From NCBI GenBank assembly GCA_964020085.1, contig OZ026599.1:28889533-28953532 (forward strand): 64,000 nt of DNA, read 5' to 3'. A program made the translations under genes and the position numbers. The stretch is from Micromussa lordhowensis (taxonomy: Eukaryota; Cnidaria; Anthozoa; Scleractinia; Lobophylliidae). The notes beneath the pieces were generated by a model. The model was given only the letters and a program-made list of their open reading frames with translations, did not search any database and was not told where the DNA came from. Below, one piece after another: positions 42,694 through 57,600 of the stretch. How positions within the stretch are numbered: position 1 is the stretch's first letter; each line of letters starts with the position of its first letter.

Positions 42694-45600
42694 ATGGCTA
42701 GGGCAAATGACAGAACGAAACGTCATTCCTCGGTGAATATCATATCAGTAGATGTCGGTACTACAACGATCGCTTGCCATCATTTTGATCGCTCAGGAAT
42801 CTCTCTGTATCACACCACAAGGAAGGTAAGTGTTTGATTCAACTTGAACCACATTCGTTTTGCTGCATGCATGATCGATTATAATTACGCCATAAATGTG
42901 AACTAGAGCCAGAGTTTACAGTTTCATAGTGAAAACCTCTTCTCACAGCAAGCAGTGCAGTGTTAGCAGTCACTATTGCTACTAGTATTCTGTCGGTCTA
43001 TACGATTTCTCATCTTGTGGATTTGTCAATGGCGTAAGTTAGCGAGTTATTAAACAGAATGCTTTAGTAACAAATCCCTTTTAGTTAGAAATCAGGGAAA
43101 AGGGGATTTAGTCATTTAAAATTATATGTATTATTCTTTTATCGTTGGTCTGACGGTAGTTATCTGCGTTTTAGATCACAACGTAAACGTTCTTGTTTTG
43201 GCTGAAAGTCAAGTGTCTGACCTCTGTTTAGGCTGAAAGTCAGTGCAAAGCAAGGTTGTTGATTTGACTAATCCAGTAGTAAAAGTTGATCGAAGTTTAA
43301 AATTCTTTCATATGAAAGGTTTTCAGAGATAAAGCCCTGGTCAAACGGCGCATGATAGTCGATGATAGTTGATTCTCTCCTAACTATCATCAACTGTCAC
43401 CAACTATCATTCACATGGTCAAACAGCCAAGGAAGTTCGTGACACTTGATGATGATCCATGTCACGCGCCAAGCCATATTAGATGTAATATCAGGTCATC
43501 ACTGTACTCCATCTTGCTGCATTGCCCTTCTTATGCACCTATCAATGTTAAGCCGCTGGGGGGGGAGGCCGGGCATAGGCGGGGCATTTGAACTGAGCTG
43601 AGAGTTTCCGTTCAAATGCCCCACCCCAGGGCATTGTGGATTGTCAAAATAGCAACCAAAAGTCAATAAAATGTTGCTAGAAAGGTCATTAAAACGGTCA
43701 AAAAAACCCACTACGGGACGATGATTACAGTCAAATCCCCCGCCCTTGCCCGGCCTCCCCCCCCCCCAGCGGCTTAACATTGATAGGTGCATTACCTGTT
43801 GAGTTGAACATTTAGTGATACGCTTTTTTTGGTGTTTTTTTCTAATTCTTGCGAGTTGACGCTTTCTCCGGAAGATATCTTCTCCATGTCATCTTGGTCT
43901 TCAATGTTTTCTTTGTTATGATTATCATCTTGAATATAAACAAGAATTTCTGGCTGCAGCTGAGCCTTGTGAGGAACTTATGGCGGACATTTTAAACGAG
44001 GCCGCCGATTTTCAGGGAAAACAGCTGACTGAAAAACTGATGAATTATATCATGAATTATTATATTCGTGGTCAAACGGGAAAAACTATCATTGACTGTC
44101 ATGAAGAATTTGAACAAGCTCAAAATGAATGATAGTTGATGATAGTTGATGATAGTGTATGATAGTGGGTGGTCAAACAGAAGGGCGCACTTCAACTATC
44201 ATTGACTATCGTCAGCTATCATCGACTATCATGCACCGAAACCTCTGTGAAAAGCGCTAATCCTGGTTCTGATGCCTAGTCATAGCCCTATTACCCTGCC
44301 ATCCTTTCATTCCCCACTGGGGGTAAAGTAAAGGTAAAGTCTGCATGCAAGCTTAGTGGTCCTGGTCAGGGCTCGAACCTGGACCGCTCACTCCAGAGTT
44401 GAGAACACCAGTTAACCATGCGGCCACCACGCCTCCCCACGGGGGGAGGGGGGTACTCTTTTATATGGGCTATATTAATATAGGTGTGTTTGGTCTCAAA
44501 GGGTATGGGTTTTTAGCCATTTTTGGTCATAAATAGGGTATAGATTTTGGCTATTTTGGTTATAAATAGGGTATCATAATGGTTTTTGCACTCTAGTCTT
44601 TAATTGGGTATGTTTTTTTAGAAGAAGCTACCTTTTCATCATTATCAACAAAAGCCCTTCATAAACTATGTTTAGGGCAACTGCTCCAGCCACAACGGTC
44701 ATAAATAGGGTATCAAATATAATCCTGGAACCCTCAACCAATGTGACCCACCCTCTCACTGCCTGCTCTGATTCCTTTCCCTTGACTTATCAGGTGCCCT
44801 TGCAACATAATTTATTTACTAGAACACTTTTGCATGTATGTACATGTTGCGGGTCAAAATGAAATTCAGGTTAAAATGATTTTAACCTAGTTTTTTCAAT
44901 TTCCTTTGTCTTCTAACCCTAATTAGTGTATTCATGGTCCATGAATAATTAGGGAATAGAACAAAGGAATTTCATTTTAACCTGAATTTCATTTTGACCT
45001 ACAACATACACATTCCTGGGTAGAGGAAAGCAATGTGAACAAAAATTATGTCTTGCTCAAATTGAACACATACCACAAGGACTTCTACCAGATGTGGAGT
45101 CAAGTAAATTAATCAAATTATATCTGCAGTAAAATAGCTTGCCAAAAGCTCTTTTGATCCTGGAATGAGCAGTCTAGGTTTGAACAGCAACAAACTATAA
45201 ACTAGTTATAAAGGGGGTAAGTTTCTAAAGAAATTGTGGTGCTACATTGGTGGGGAGTATAACAAGATAATTTGCTTTTATCAACTGAGTTGATAATGTG
45301 AATTCGTCAGGTTCACTCTGAGGAAGGGCTCGAAACGTCAGCTTTCGAATTTCTTTATGGTGGCCAATTCACATTATCAACTCAGTTGGTAAAACCAAAT
45401 TATCTTATAAACTGGTGATGTTGTGTTCTTGAATTTGAACAAGGTACCTCAGGCAGGGCAACCCTAAAACACTAAAATAATCTTCAATCTGCAATCTGTT
45501 CTTCCCAGATGAATACAAAATTAATGTGCACAACTGAACCATCCGGGCGACCTTAATATAATCTACAAAGACTAGCATCCCATCCAGCGGGAGTAGTATT

Positions 45601-48600
45601 TCTCCTGGTCACTAAATACTGTGAAAACCAGAATACACTCTGGCAGTATGACCAACATATCAATTTGGCCTTAGTTACTGAGTGCAGACCTCGCCATAAC
45701 CTTATAATATTGCTTTTAGGTTCAACTTCTTCATCCACAGCCAGGATGGGTAGAGTTAGATCCGCATGTATTGTGGGAACAGTTTGTGGACATAATTACA
45801 GAGGTGATGGAAGGTAATACATACAAATACATTTTTACATCTACAATGCTGAAATGTGAACATGTACTCAACACTGACAGTACTTTTTCTTTGTAACGCG
45901 CAAATACATGTATAATCAGCTTGAAAAAAAGTAATGATCAACACCCCTGTTTTTTCCTTTTTATATGCAAAAATTAAAATTTATAGTTAAAGTACCTCCA
46001 CAAACATGGATCACTAAAGGCCGGCTATCTCTCTGTCCTGTGTCCCCCACAGTCACTCTATGTAAAGTTCTACCATGAGGATTGGTCTCCATTATAAACC
46101 TTGACATAATAGCAATTCCATTACAAATGATGGTCATTGTGTTGCAATGCTCTCACAATTTAAGGTTGTCATCGTGATCAGCTATGCACTTGAATTGTAT
46201 TTTTTTCAAACCTCAGATCACTAGAAACCAAATCTATTCCCCCCTGGAATTTTTATTAAGACTTTGTTTATTGTTTTCATTCGATCAAGCATCAAATCTT
46301 CAAGCAGAGGACATCACAGCTCTCGGCATTTCTACTATGAGAGGGACATTTTTAACATGGGATAGGTATATGACAGCTACTTTAGTCTTAATATTTTTTA
46401 TCTTATCTAGTCATCTATAAATTGTTACATTGTAAGTGCTCTTGATCAATCAGCATATGTAAATAGCACTATAAAAGTTATTAAATTATTAATTATCAAG
46501 GGTGTGGTCTATGAAAAATTACAAGCAGCCCAGAGGTTCTGTTACGGCACCCGTGTGCCTTAGTTTTCTTTCGTTGTATTCTAGGTATTTCCTTTTTTTA
46601 CCGCATTTACGTCACATGGGACCTCCGCTAGCTACCACGTGACTCTAGCTTAAATATCGCATGCGCTTGTAAAATTTCATAAGGCTCACAGAAATTCGAC
46701 GGAAACCACCAGTTATTGCTGTACTACTCAGAACCTTTCAGAGCGTTCGCCAACATGTCCTACTCAACAGGACCGCTGTAAGAGTTTACGCAATAAACCT
46801 GAGCCTTGTGGAACCTGTGAGTCACTAGTCCTTTTAGTTTCACGGATCTCTCCGCCACCGGAGCTGACGCCGCTACAGTCGAATTTCTGTGAGCCTTATG
46901 AAATTTTACAAGCGCATGCGATAAAACAAGAGACTTCCGAACCGAAACCGCCAGTTCCAGACTCCTCCACAGCTAATAAACTCTGCCTGTTTCATCAAAC
47001 AAGGACACACACGCTGAACGAGTGTAACAGGTTCCGAGAGCTAACCTTCGACGAAAGGAAGGACTTTTTTAAGAAAAAGAGGCTTTGCTTTAGATGTATG
47101 AGCGTCAAACATAGTGCCGAAAATTGTGATCAAGCTCCACCAGACTGCAGCATTTGTCACAAGAGACATCTTACTGCTTTACATATCAAGCCAGCCCCTC
47201 GTCGCCAAGACAAACCAAATACTCCTGAACCCAGCACCTCTACAGCTTGCACGCAAGTCTGCAGGGAGGAGGAAACCGGAAGGTCGTGTGCAAGAATCGT
47301 CCTGGTTAATGCATCTCATCAGTCTAATCCAGCTAAAAAACTGACGACCTATGCTGTGTTGGATGATCAATCCAGTGACGTGTTCATCTCAGACGCCCTT
47401 CTACACAACCTTGGAATAAGTGCCCCAGAGGTCGACTCACAAGTTAATACAATAGTTGGCTCCAACACCATCAGAACAAAGAAAGTAACCGGTGTCTTCA
47501 TCCAAGATATTGAAACAAAATACGCACCAATCAAAGTTCCCTTCGCGTATTCAAGAGAGTACATTCCAGCCTCACACGAGGATATTGCCACGCCCAAAGT
47601 AGCCAGCCAGTGGAAACATTTGTCTCACATCGCTGACAAAATTCCTCACCGCCCCGACGTTGAAATAGGGCTACTAATTGGTCGAAACGTTCCAGCTGCC
47701 TTCCAGCCAATAAGCGTCATCTCTGGAAACGAAGAGGAGCCCTGGGCCGAGCAATATAAATTTGGTTGGACCATAATCGGATGCGTTTGTAAAGATAAAG
47801 AGCCGACTTCCAACGCAGCTTCAGTGAATCGAGTCACCGTGGAAAGAGAACTTCTTCTAGATTGTGAAGACATCTCTGACACTGCCCCCATCATAATCAA
47901 GAACCCAATGTCTTCTAAAGACTTAACAACCCCCAAACAAATATGCGAGATGATGGAGCTCGACTATACTGAAATCCACCACAGCCGTAAGATACGCGGA
48001 ACAGAACAAGTAGAGTAAATGGAGGATGGACGTTTCCGCCAAATATTAACTGAACGCCTGCACAAGAACGCAGAAGAAAACTGGGAAGCCCCATTACCCT
48101 TCAAAACGGACACCGTTATTCTGCCTGACAACAAGGGACACTGTTTAAGAAAGCTCTTGTCTCTCAAAAGAAGACTTCTAAACGACAACAAGTTAAGAGA
48201 CGACTACCTAGCCTTCATGAAAAAGACCCTCGATAATGACCACGCTTCTCGAGTTCCTGTAGACCAACTGACAACAGAAAAAGGCAAATCTTGGTTTCTT
48301 TCCCATTTCCATGTCTATCATCCGAGAAAACCAGATCAAATCCGTGTCGTGTTCGACTGCAGCGCCGTTTACGAAAACGAATCACTTAACAAACATCTGC
48401 TTCAGGGACCTGATCAGCTTAACTCCTTGATTGGTGTGCTGACCCGCTTCCGAAAAGAAGCAGTCGCCCTAACCTGTGACATCGAGCAAATGTTTCACAG
48501 CTTCTACGTCAACCCCAGTGACAGAGATTATTTGCGTTTCCTGTGGTTCGCAAACAACGATCTTACAGGACCGATCGTAGAATACCGGATGAACGTTCAC

Positions 48601-51600
48601 CTCTTCGGCGCAGCATCATCACCCGGAGTAGCAAACTTCTGCTTACATCAGACAGCACAAGCTCACAGACAAGAGTTTGGAGACAAAGCATCAGACCTTC
48701 TTCTCAGAGATTTCTACGTAGACGATGGGTTAAAGTCTGTCTCCACAACAGAGCAAGCCCTTCAATTAATCAAATGCACGCAAGCAATGTATGCAAAGGA
48801 CAACTTGCGTCTTCACAAGTTTGCAAGTAACAGCAAAGACGTCCTAGAGGCCCTACCAGCCAATGACCGTGCAAAGGATCTTAAAGATCTGGATCTTCGA
48901 CGCGACACAATGCCCGTCCAAAGATCTCTTGGTACGTACTGGTGTATCGAGTCCGATACATTTGGATTTCATATTGAACTCAGAGACAAACCTGCCACCC
49001 GCCGCGGGATTCTGTCTACAATTAGTTCAGTTTATGACCCACTTGGAGCAGTATTACCCGTCATACTAGTTGGCAAACAAATATTGCAAGCACTCTGTCG
49101 GCAAAATGTCAGTTGGGACGACCCAATACCCAAAGACATCCTGCCACTTTGGGAAAAGTGGCGAACAGAACTCCCACTCCTCGAGAAACTCAAGTTTCCT
49201 CGCAGTCTTAAGCCGACGGATTTTGGTGATCCAGTACAAACAGAAATATACAGTTTCTCAGATGCGAGCGACAATGGCATCGGTCAAATCTCATATCTGC
49301 GCTTAGTCAACGACAGAGGCGAAGTCCACGTCAGCTATCTCCTGGCGAAATCTAGAGTTGCTCCGCTGAAGCCAATATCAATCTCTTGCCTTGAGTTAAC
49401 AGCCGCAGTCATCTCCGTTAACGTAGCTTCAATGCTTAAGAACGAACTTGACATTGAAGACACCAAGTGCTACTATTACACTGACTCCGAGATAGTGATT
49501 GGATATATCAACAACGAAGCATGACGCTTCCACATGTATGTTGGCAACCGTGTACAACATATCCGAGACCGCAGCTCACCGGGAGACTGGTTTCATGTTC
49601 CAGGAAAAGAAAATCCTGCCGATGAAGCCTCACACGGCCTAACTGCCAAGGAACTATTACAAAGCAATCGCTGGTTCACCGGTCCAAAGTTTCTATGGCA
49701 ACAAGACCTTCCCCTTCAGCCGTCACAGCCTGTCTATACTTTACTACTGTCAGACGTTGAAGTCAGAAAAGATTCAGCATCCACACTTACAAGCAGGATC
49801 CGCGAAGTCGAGACCCGACTAGATCCCCCTGTGATAGAGCCAGAACGCTTCAATCACTTCTCTTCGTTTAACCGTCTTAAACGATGTATTGTTCGCATAC
49901 AGAGAGCAATTGAAAGGACAAGATTGAACAAGCAACACAACTGGCGCCCACAAGAAGGACCCCTATCAGTAGCAGAGCTATCCAAAGCTGAAGATGTCAT
50001 CCTTAAGTCACTTCAACATCGTCATGTCCAATCGGAAATAAAGATCCTAAGGAAGCTCGATGGCAACGACAATCATTTCGAAGATCCCCAGAACGCACGG
50101 AAAAGAAACAACACCGTCAGGTCGATCAGTAACCTATGCAAGCTAGATCCATTCCTCGATAAAGAAGCCCTGCTTAGAGTTGGTGGACGTCTCAAGAATG
50201 CAGTCTCACCGTACAAAATCAAACACCCCCTCATCATGCCTAAAGGTAGCCACGTGACCGTTCTTCTCATACACCAGTTTCATCACAGGAAGCAGCACCA
50301 CCAAGGTTATGGCATGACTCACAATGCTATCCGCCAAGCTGGATACTACATCATTAACGGCCGCTCTATGATCTCCCATATCATCGCTAAGTGTGTGCAA
50401 GTTAAGAGGCCGCACCCAAGACCAAAAGATGTCAGACCTACCTCCTGAACGACTTACGCCATCTCCTCCGTTCACCTATACTGGAATGGACTTGTTCGGA
50501 CCCTTCTACATTAAAGAAGGACGAAAAGAGCTGAAACGATGGGGTCTGATATTCACCTGCATAGCCTCGCGCGCTATACACCTGGAGACACTGAACGCCA
50601 TGACAACAGATTCATTCCTCAACGCCCTCAGACGCTTCATCAGCCGCAGAGGAAAAGTTCGCCAGCTCAGATCCGATCAAGGTTCTAACTTTGTCAGCGC
50701 CAAGAATGAGCTTGGTGATGCACTAAAGGAAATAGACCGGACCCCTATCAGAGAATACCTAACTGCGCAAGACTGCGACTGGATAGAGTTGAGCTTTAAC
50801 GTGCCTCATGCCTCTCACATGGGCGGTGTTTGGGAACGTCAAATACAAACAACACGATCAGTTCTGTCATCCATGCTGCTGGATCACAGTACCCAACTCG
50901 ACGACGAAGCACTTCGTACCCTCATGACCGAAGCCGAGAGTATCGTCAACTGCCGTCCTCTAACAGTAGAGAACCTGACAGACCCACTAGCGTCAGAACC
51001 TCTGACACCTAACCATCTCCTTACCCTCAAAACCCAAGTTGTACTACCTCCTCCTGGTAAATTTGAGTCACCTGATTTGTACTCTCGGAAGAGATGGCGA
51101 AGAGTCCAGTACTTAGCTAATCAATTCTGGCTGTGCTGGCCAAAAGGGTATTGCACCCTTCTCCAGAAACATCAAAAATGGCCGACGCCCAAAAGATCTA
51201 TTACGATTGGAGACGTCGTACTAGCATGCGATAGTGAATCCCCAAGAAACCAGTGGCCGCTTGCAGTGGTAACCAAAGTGTTTCCAAGTCAAGACAACCT
51301 TGTCCGTAAAGTTGAAATCATGACCACCAAGGACGGAGAAAAGAAGCTCTTTCAAAGACCAGTACACAAGCTCGTGTTACTTATATCCAAAGAGGACAAT
51401 AAGAACTGAGTAGTTTCTAGTTACCTTTATATCATCCGTATTCCGAACTCTAGTCATCCATGTTTCCCTTTATCGAGATATTTCATGTGGTTATGATTTT
51501 TATACCCTCCTTTAGTAATTAGGTTTATAGTAAATGAAAAACATTTAGGGAAGCAGTGTTACGGCACCCGTGTGCCTTAGTTTTCTTTCGTTGTATTCTA

Positions 51601-54600
51601 GGTATTTCCTTTTTTTTACCGCATTTACGTCACATGGGACCTCCGCTAGCTACCACGTGACTCTAGCTTAAATATCGCATGCGCTTGTAAAATATTATAA
51701 GGCTCACAGAAAATCGACGGGAACCACCAGTTATTGCTGTACTACTCAGAACCTTTCAGAGCGTTCGCCAACACGTCCTACTCAACAGGACCACTGTAAG
51801 AGTTTACGCAATAAACCTAAGCCTTGTGGAACCTCTGAGTCGCTAGTCCTCTTAGTTTCACGGATCTCTCCGCCACCGGAGCTGACGCCGCTACAGGTTC
51901 CTAACCTTGAAATACTGTGTACCAAGTGAGCACTTATATTAAAGAATTATAAATAAGTTTTTCCACTTGTCCAGAAACAAATGTTAGCTGCCTGTGGTAC
52001 GCGGGCACTTCTAGAGCACAGCCCCGATTATTGTTCATGGTTCTATAATTATGACCAATAAATACCCAATGGATGTTTTAGATATTCAGTGTTGTTACAA
52101 ATAGAAGTTTAATAACCTGGTCTGTTACTGATAAATTATGTACTTGTAAGGAGTACTGTCTTGTAAATACAAAGTGTAGTTTGCATAGTGTGATCGTCCA
52201 GGTCAGAGTAGTTTCTGAAAAGAACTGTTGTTGGTAACTGACATTTTGACAACCAGTGAGCGGAAGTCATCTTCAGAGTCACATGAATAGTCTTTGTCAG
52301 TTGATGGTGTTGTAAGTCTGGTTTGTTGAAAGTGTTTGACTAACAATAGACTGACCTCAAACAAACTGACCAGATTTATAGCACCAATGACTGCAGGCAA
52401 ACTCTATTCACTTGTGAAGACTGTGATGATGACTTCCACTCAGGTTGTTGAAACGTCAGTCACCAACAACTTACAGTTCTTTTCAGGACTACCCTCAACA
52501 AGTCAAGACGATCACACTATGTGAACTACTGATAATCCTGGGTTCAAACCATTTACTATAATACAAAGTACATGTACTTTCAATTGTTTATTTAGACAAA
52601 CAGGTCATCCATATCATAACTTTATCAGCTGGCAAGACATGAGGTCACACAATTTTGTCGAGAGTTGGAATAAATCTCTGACACTTAAGGTTTGTAAATT
52701 TTCTACTTTCTTTCTATTTTTCTATTTATTTTCACCCCCAAGTGTTACCAAATTCTGGCATATCACATCAACTGCAAGGAAAGTTTTAAAAAAGTCTGCA
52801 TCCCAATGAACATTTTTGATGGTATACAATGCTATTTGACCAAAAGCATGAAAAGTCAAAGAATTCTGGAGATAAGGTTGCTGGCCTAATGACATTTTCC
52901 ACCTGATCATGTTGTCATGGCAACTCTATCCCATCCTCTTCCAGGCCATCTCCACTCCATTATTAATATATTATCATGTAACTTTACATTACAGTATACT
53001 ATTTACATCACTTATTTTTGCTGTTGTTTCTCTTCAGAGTTTGAACGCAGGTTCTAAGTTCCTTCACATGATTTCAAGACAAAAGAAATACCTAGCTGGA
53101 AGTGTTATTAATTTTTCTACACAACATGTAAGTAAATATTTGGTTTTTAATACATCAATATTAAATTAATCTATTTATTAAAAAAATTGATTCTGTTTGT
53201 GAACAAAATGAACATGTATGTGGAATGGGTTTCTTTCCTGGCAGTTGTAAATAAATTTTGGGATTTGTTCAGAACTGAACATCTAGTCAGCATCTGATAT
53301 TTCGAGCGCTGAATCAAATGTTAGCTGGTTTATCCATAATATAGTAAATGTGCACGTGGCTATTTGACATGTCAATCGGTCCATGTCTGACCTTCATCCT
53401 TTTGACCTGACAGGCCAAAGGAAGTGTTAAGTACTCCATCATCTCTCTTGCACTAGAAACTCATAACAATCTACTGAACTCAACTCTGTACTTATTTCAG
53501 ACATCAATGCGATTGCACTGGTTACTCAAGACTCATCCTGAAGTAAGTTGCTGCTAGTTTAATGTACAACTTTTGAGTGGAACCCGCCATTGAGAGGCAT
53601 TTTGATCTGGTGCATCTCATCCCCATGGTCTCTCTTCTTCCCTAGAAGAGAGACCCTGGGAACGAGATTGAAAGAAGAGAGACCCTGGGAACAAGATCAG
53701 AAGAAGAGAGACCCTGGGAACAAGGTTGGAAGAAGAGAAACCCTGGGAACGAGGTTGCATCTGGTATTTTGTGATAGGTGTAGGTTGGTATGTATGGGAG
53801 GTGCAGTGGCCTCATGGTTAAGTGCACTCAATCATCTCCAGTTCGAGCAGACCGGGTTTGAGCCATGGAAATTGTGATGTGTTCGTGGGCAAGACACTAA
53901 TTTTAATTACTCTCACTGTGTCTCTCTCCACCCAGGCATGGGTAGTAGCAAACTTAATGCTGGGGGTAACCCTGCAATGGACTCCAATATTGTAGCATCC
54001 CATGGGGGGGGGGAAGTAGAAATACTCCCAGTTGCTTCATGCTACAGAAACTAGGAAAAGCTCTGGCCTGATGGGCCACTTGGCTTGATATGTACTGTTT
54101 GATATGTACTGTGTGGTACAAATGAAAGCTATTGACAATGGTTACTTTTGTTTACATCAGGTGACAGAAACATGCATTGGCTTTAAGTTAGTATTTCTTA
54201 TAAACAGATCAAGCCATGCATGGGTATAAATGTACTAACTTGAGAGAGAAAATGAGTTGTTTTCTGTTATGTTTTTACAGCTTTCTAAGAAGGCAGACCT
54301 TGGTGTGCTGGCATTTGGAACTATTGACTCTTGGCTGATTTGGAAACTAACAAAAGGTATTTGTTGATTAATAAAATTAACCTTATACATACCTTAAAAG
54401 TAGGTTTACGTAACACTGTTCTAGGATTACAATTAAATTAGAGATTATTCAGTCTAAGTGTTAAATAATAGTACTTTTAATATACCTAGACGTCGCTCAA
54501 CAAAATGAGCACTGTGATTGGTTGATTCTATCCCGACTGGGATACATTTCCACTGTTGTTGCCCATGCCATCTTTGTTCATTTGTGTTTGCTATATTATT

Positions 54601-57600
54601 GTTTAAGGGAAAGTCTAAATATATAACAAAGCACTATGGTCCCTCGGGAAACTAGCTAGTTTTGCTTTCCTTTAAGTCCTGATGTTTCCCTCGACTTTGT
54701 CTCAGGAAACCTCAGGACTCTGAAAAACAAAACTAACTGTTTCCCTTGGGACCATACATTAAGTGTAAAATAATAATTAAAACTTGTGCTTTATGCAGTT
54801 TAATTTTGATGGCAATAAGTACATTGACATAGTGTACTCAGCTCGAGAAAACTGTTACACAGAGATAGGGATGCTACAATGAAAATTTACATTTTCCCCA
54901 ATCTAAAGCCTCAGCATTCCTCTTTATGACTTTGTAACTTATCACTGGTTCATTTCATGAGATATTTTATCCAATAGTAAAATGATTACATTGTATTGTG
55001 GCTGCTTTTCACCTTTAAGGCCAGTTTCATGTAACCGACTTCTCCAATGCAAGTGGCACCGGAATGTTTGATCCTTTTATAGTGAGTACCTTTTTAGAAT
55101 GTTTCTGTGTAAATTTGAATTTTTGAGCATTTTGAATTTTGCATTTTAAAGAGCCAGAAATAGATTTAAATATACACATAAATCTATTCCTAAGATGACA
55201 AACTTAGTAAAAATTGTTGTTGCACAGCTCTTGCCTTATATTAACACTGAGGGTTTTTCTTCTGGTTCTCTGGGTTTCTCCTCTTCAGACAAAAAACAAA
55301 AAACAAAAAAAGACCTCTGAATTCAGATTCAATCTGCCAGGAGTGGACAAAGAGTGCATCAATTGTAAAGTGCTGCTAACTCCTTTATACGTACTTTATT
55401 TATTTTTTTATATTTTACAGATGGAATGGAGCTCATTAGTGACAACTCTTCTTGGAGTACCGCTTGCGATTTTGCCACGACTGGTTGATACTAGGTACTT
55501 TTTTGGTTTTAACGAGTACAATGCACTAATTTAAAAGTTTTTTAGCTGTCCGCAAACATTCCTGTAGTCACTAGAGTATGCTATTAATAATTGGTTACAA
55601 CTAGGAGCAGTACTAACTTGTTATATTTGTGAAACTGTCTGAAATGCAGTTAAGGGAGCACGGGAGGCTAAAGTGATGATTTTTGGCTATGTTTACAGCG
55701 AAAAAAAAACATGTTGAGTAATATTTTCCCTGAGGATTGTAATTAACACATTTAGTACAGAATTTTATGTAGATTACGCAAATAATCTTAGTTTTTCGAA
55801 ACTATTTAAAGAATTTTTGGCGTTTAAAGAATTTAAGGGGGTGGTGTGACTGGTCTTCTGAAAGGATTGAGCTGCCACTGAAAGAGGATTTAATGCTTTT
55901 GTGATAAAAATCATCCCACATATAAAACATGCAAAGATATGAGTTTTAACCGGAGTGCGTCACTGGGAAGCAAAAAGGAACAATTTTAGGATAAAAAATT
56001 TTCAAATCCCGTTCAGGCCTGAATTTTTTTCAGGCTTTAATTTCACAGCTGCTTAAGTTGTGTACGTAACTGTGATGATCAGTCATGTCTTCATATCTTT
56101 CTCTGCAGTTCAAATATGTAATGTTTCATATATTCACCTGTACAACACCCCTTTGTCAGACTGTCCAGTAATGGTGGGTTTTGAGTGTCTGTTAGCAGAC
56201 AGTAAACTTATTTTGATCGTTTTATTTATAGTGGTCACATTTGTGAGAGTCACAAGGCTATCTTTGGTGCTCCAATACCTGTTAGAGCATTGGTAGGTGA
56301 CAATTTTATTTTGGCAGACAGTTTTTCTTATCTAGCAGCTGTTTCCTTTAGCACCCTTAATTTACCGTAGTGCCTTTCCACGCAAATCTGTTGTGTAAGG
56401 GTTACTTTCTTTTTACGTTGATACTCTTACCCCCTACTACTGTAATCAATTATAGCAAGCCTCACGGTTAATAGCAAATCCGTTCTCTCACTGATGTTTA
56501 AACATTGACATGTATGTCAGATGTCTGTCAAAAATGTTGCCAGCTAGGGAAGCGAGCAAACAATTCTGGTTTTGCTGAAAAAAAAAAGCCCAGGCAAAGT
56601 AAACTTTAATTGTAAGGCTTACCAGAATTTCTACATGTAGCAATTTTTTTAGCTAGCCTACAGGCATTTATAACCCCAAACCTGACCAGGTCAGACATTT
56701 ATGGGAGCAACTAATCTTTTAAACTCTACTGAGCCTGTGTTGCAAGAATGAGGCAAGTGAGGCCGCAAGTCGTTTTTCCTGATCATACCTTCACGGGTCC
56801 AACAGGACATGCGGTGCTTCATGCCTTTACTTGCTTTTTCAGTGAACTCTGAGTCCTGCGACTGACTATAAGCTAATCATGTTTGTTTGATGGTCGGGAG
56901 GTTCGTGTAGAAAAATGGTGGCAGAGGTTTTGAGTACGCCCCCTATGGCTGTTAGTCTCCTCCGCAGCCGTTTTTTGGGATGTCACGCAACCCTCCCCCC
57001 CCCCCCCCAAAGAGGGGAGAGCGTTGCGTGACATCTCAAAAAACGGCTGCGGAGGAGACTACCATGGCTGTAGGCTGAGGAACATACTCAAGGCTTTCCC
57101 TATATGGAAAGACTTAGGCTACCGAATGACGTGTTTGTGATTGCGTGAAAGATTATTTTGCAAACGTTATTAGCGTTGTTAAAGTCACTAACAAACTGAA
57201 AAAGCTACTGTAGAAAGCAGTCCAAGACAAGAAACTCAGAGGAAGAAACGCATTAAATCGTATTTCTTTCACGCTGCGCTGTGTTTCGTTTCTCATAGCC
57301 CGGAGAGAGTTTCTCCTTTGAACAAAACGCGTTTATTTCTTTGCTTTTTGTTCATCTATTTCAGGTTGCAGACCAACAGGCAGCAGTGTTTGGACAGTGT
57401 TGTTTTGATGCTGGGGATGTTAACTGTACCATGGGCACCGGGTCATTTATTGATATCAATACGGGCTCATATCCCCATGCTTCTGTAGCAGGTAACACCG
57501 AACATGTGCCGCTATCATCTCTGGTACTGAGAAGCAATGCATCTCACTGTACTGTAATGAAATTGATATAGTGATTGCAGGAGCTAAGATACGCGTTCTA

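Larger units (their letters stand above)
46540..51895 (+). mobile_element. BEL/Pao LTR retrotransposon, inactivated
   Basis: 5' LTR 46540-46877 and 3' LTR 51557-51895 have TG...CA termini and are flanked by 5-bp direct repeats GGTTC (46535-46539 and 51896-51900), marking a genuine insertion into GK5 intron 3 in the sense orientation. The internal part carries a gag zinc knuckle, protease, reverse transcriptase, RNase H and integrase in BEL/Pao order. Most of gag and the normal primer-binding site are missing, and pol has two in-frame stops and one frameshift. The LTRs differ by about ten substitutions and one indel by eye, so the insertion is not recent. It cannot move on its own. Confidence 0.95.

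Noticed and set aside
53590..53877. 95-residue plus-strand open frame with repeated ETLGTR
   Set aside because: Translation of the GAGACCCTGGGAAC tandem repeat and the adjacent SINE head.
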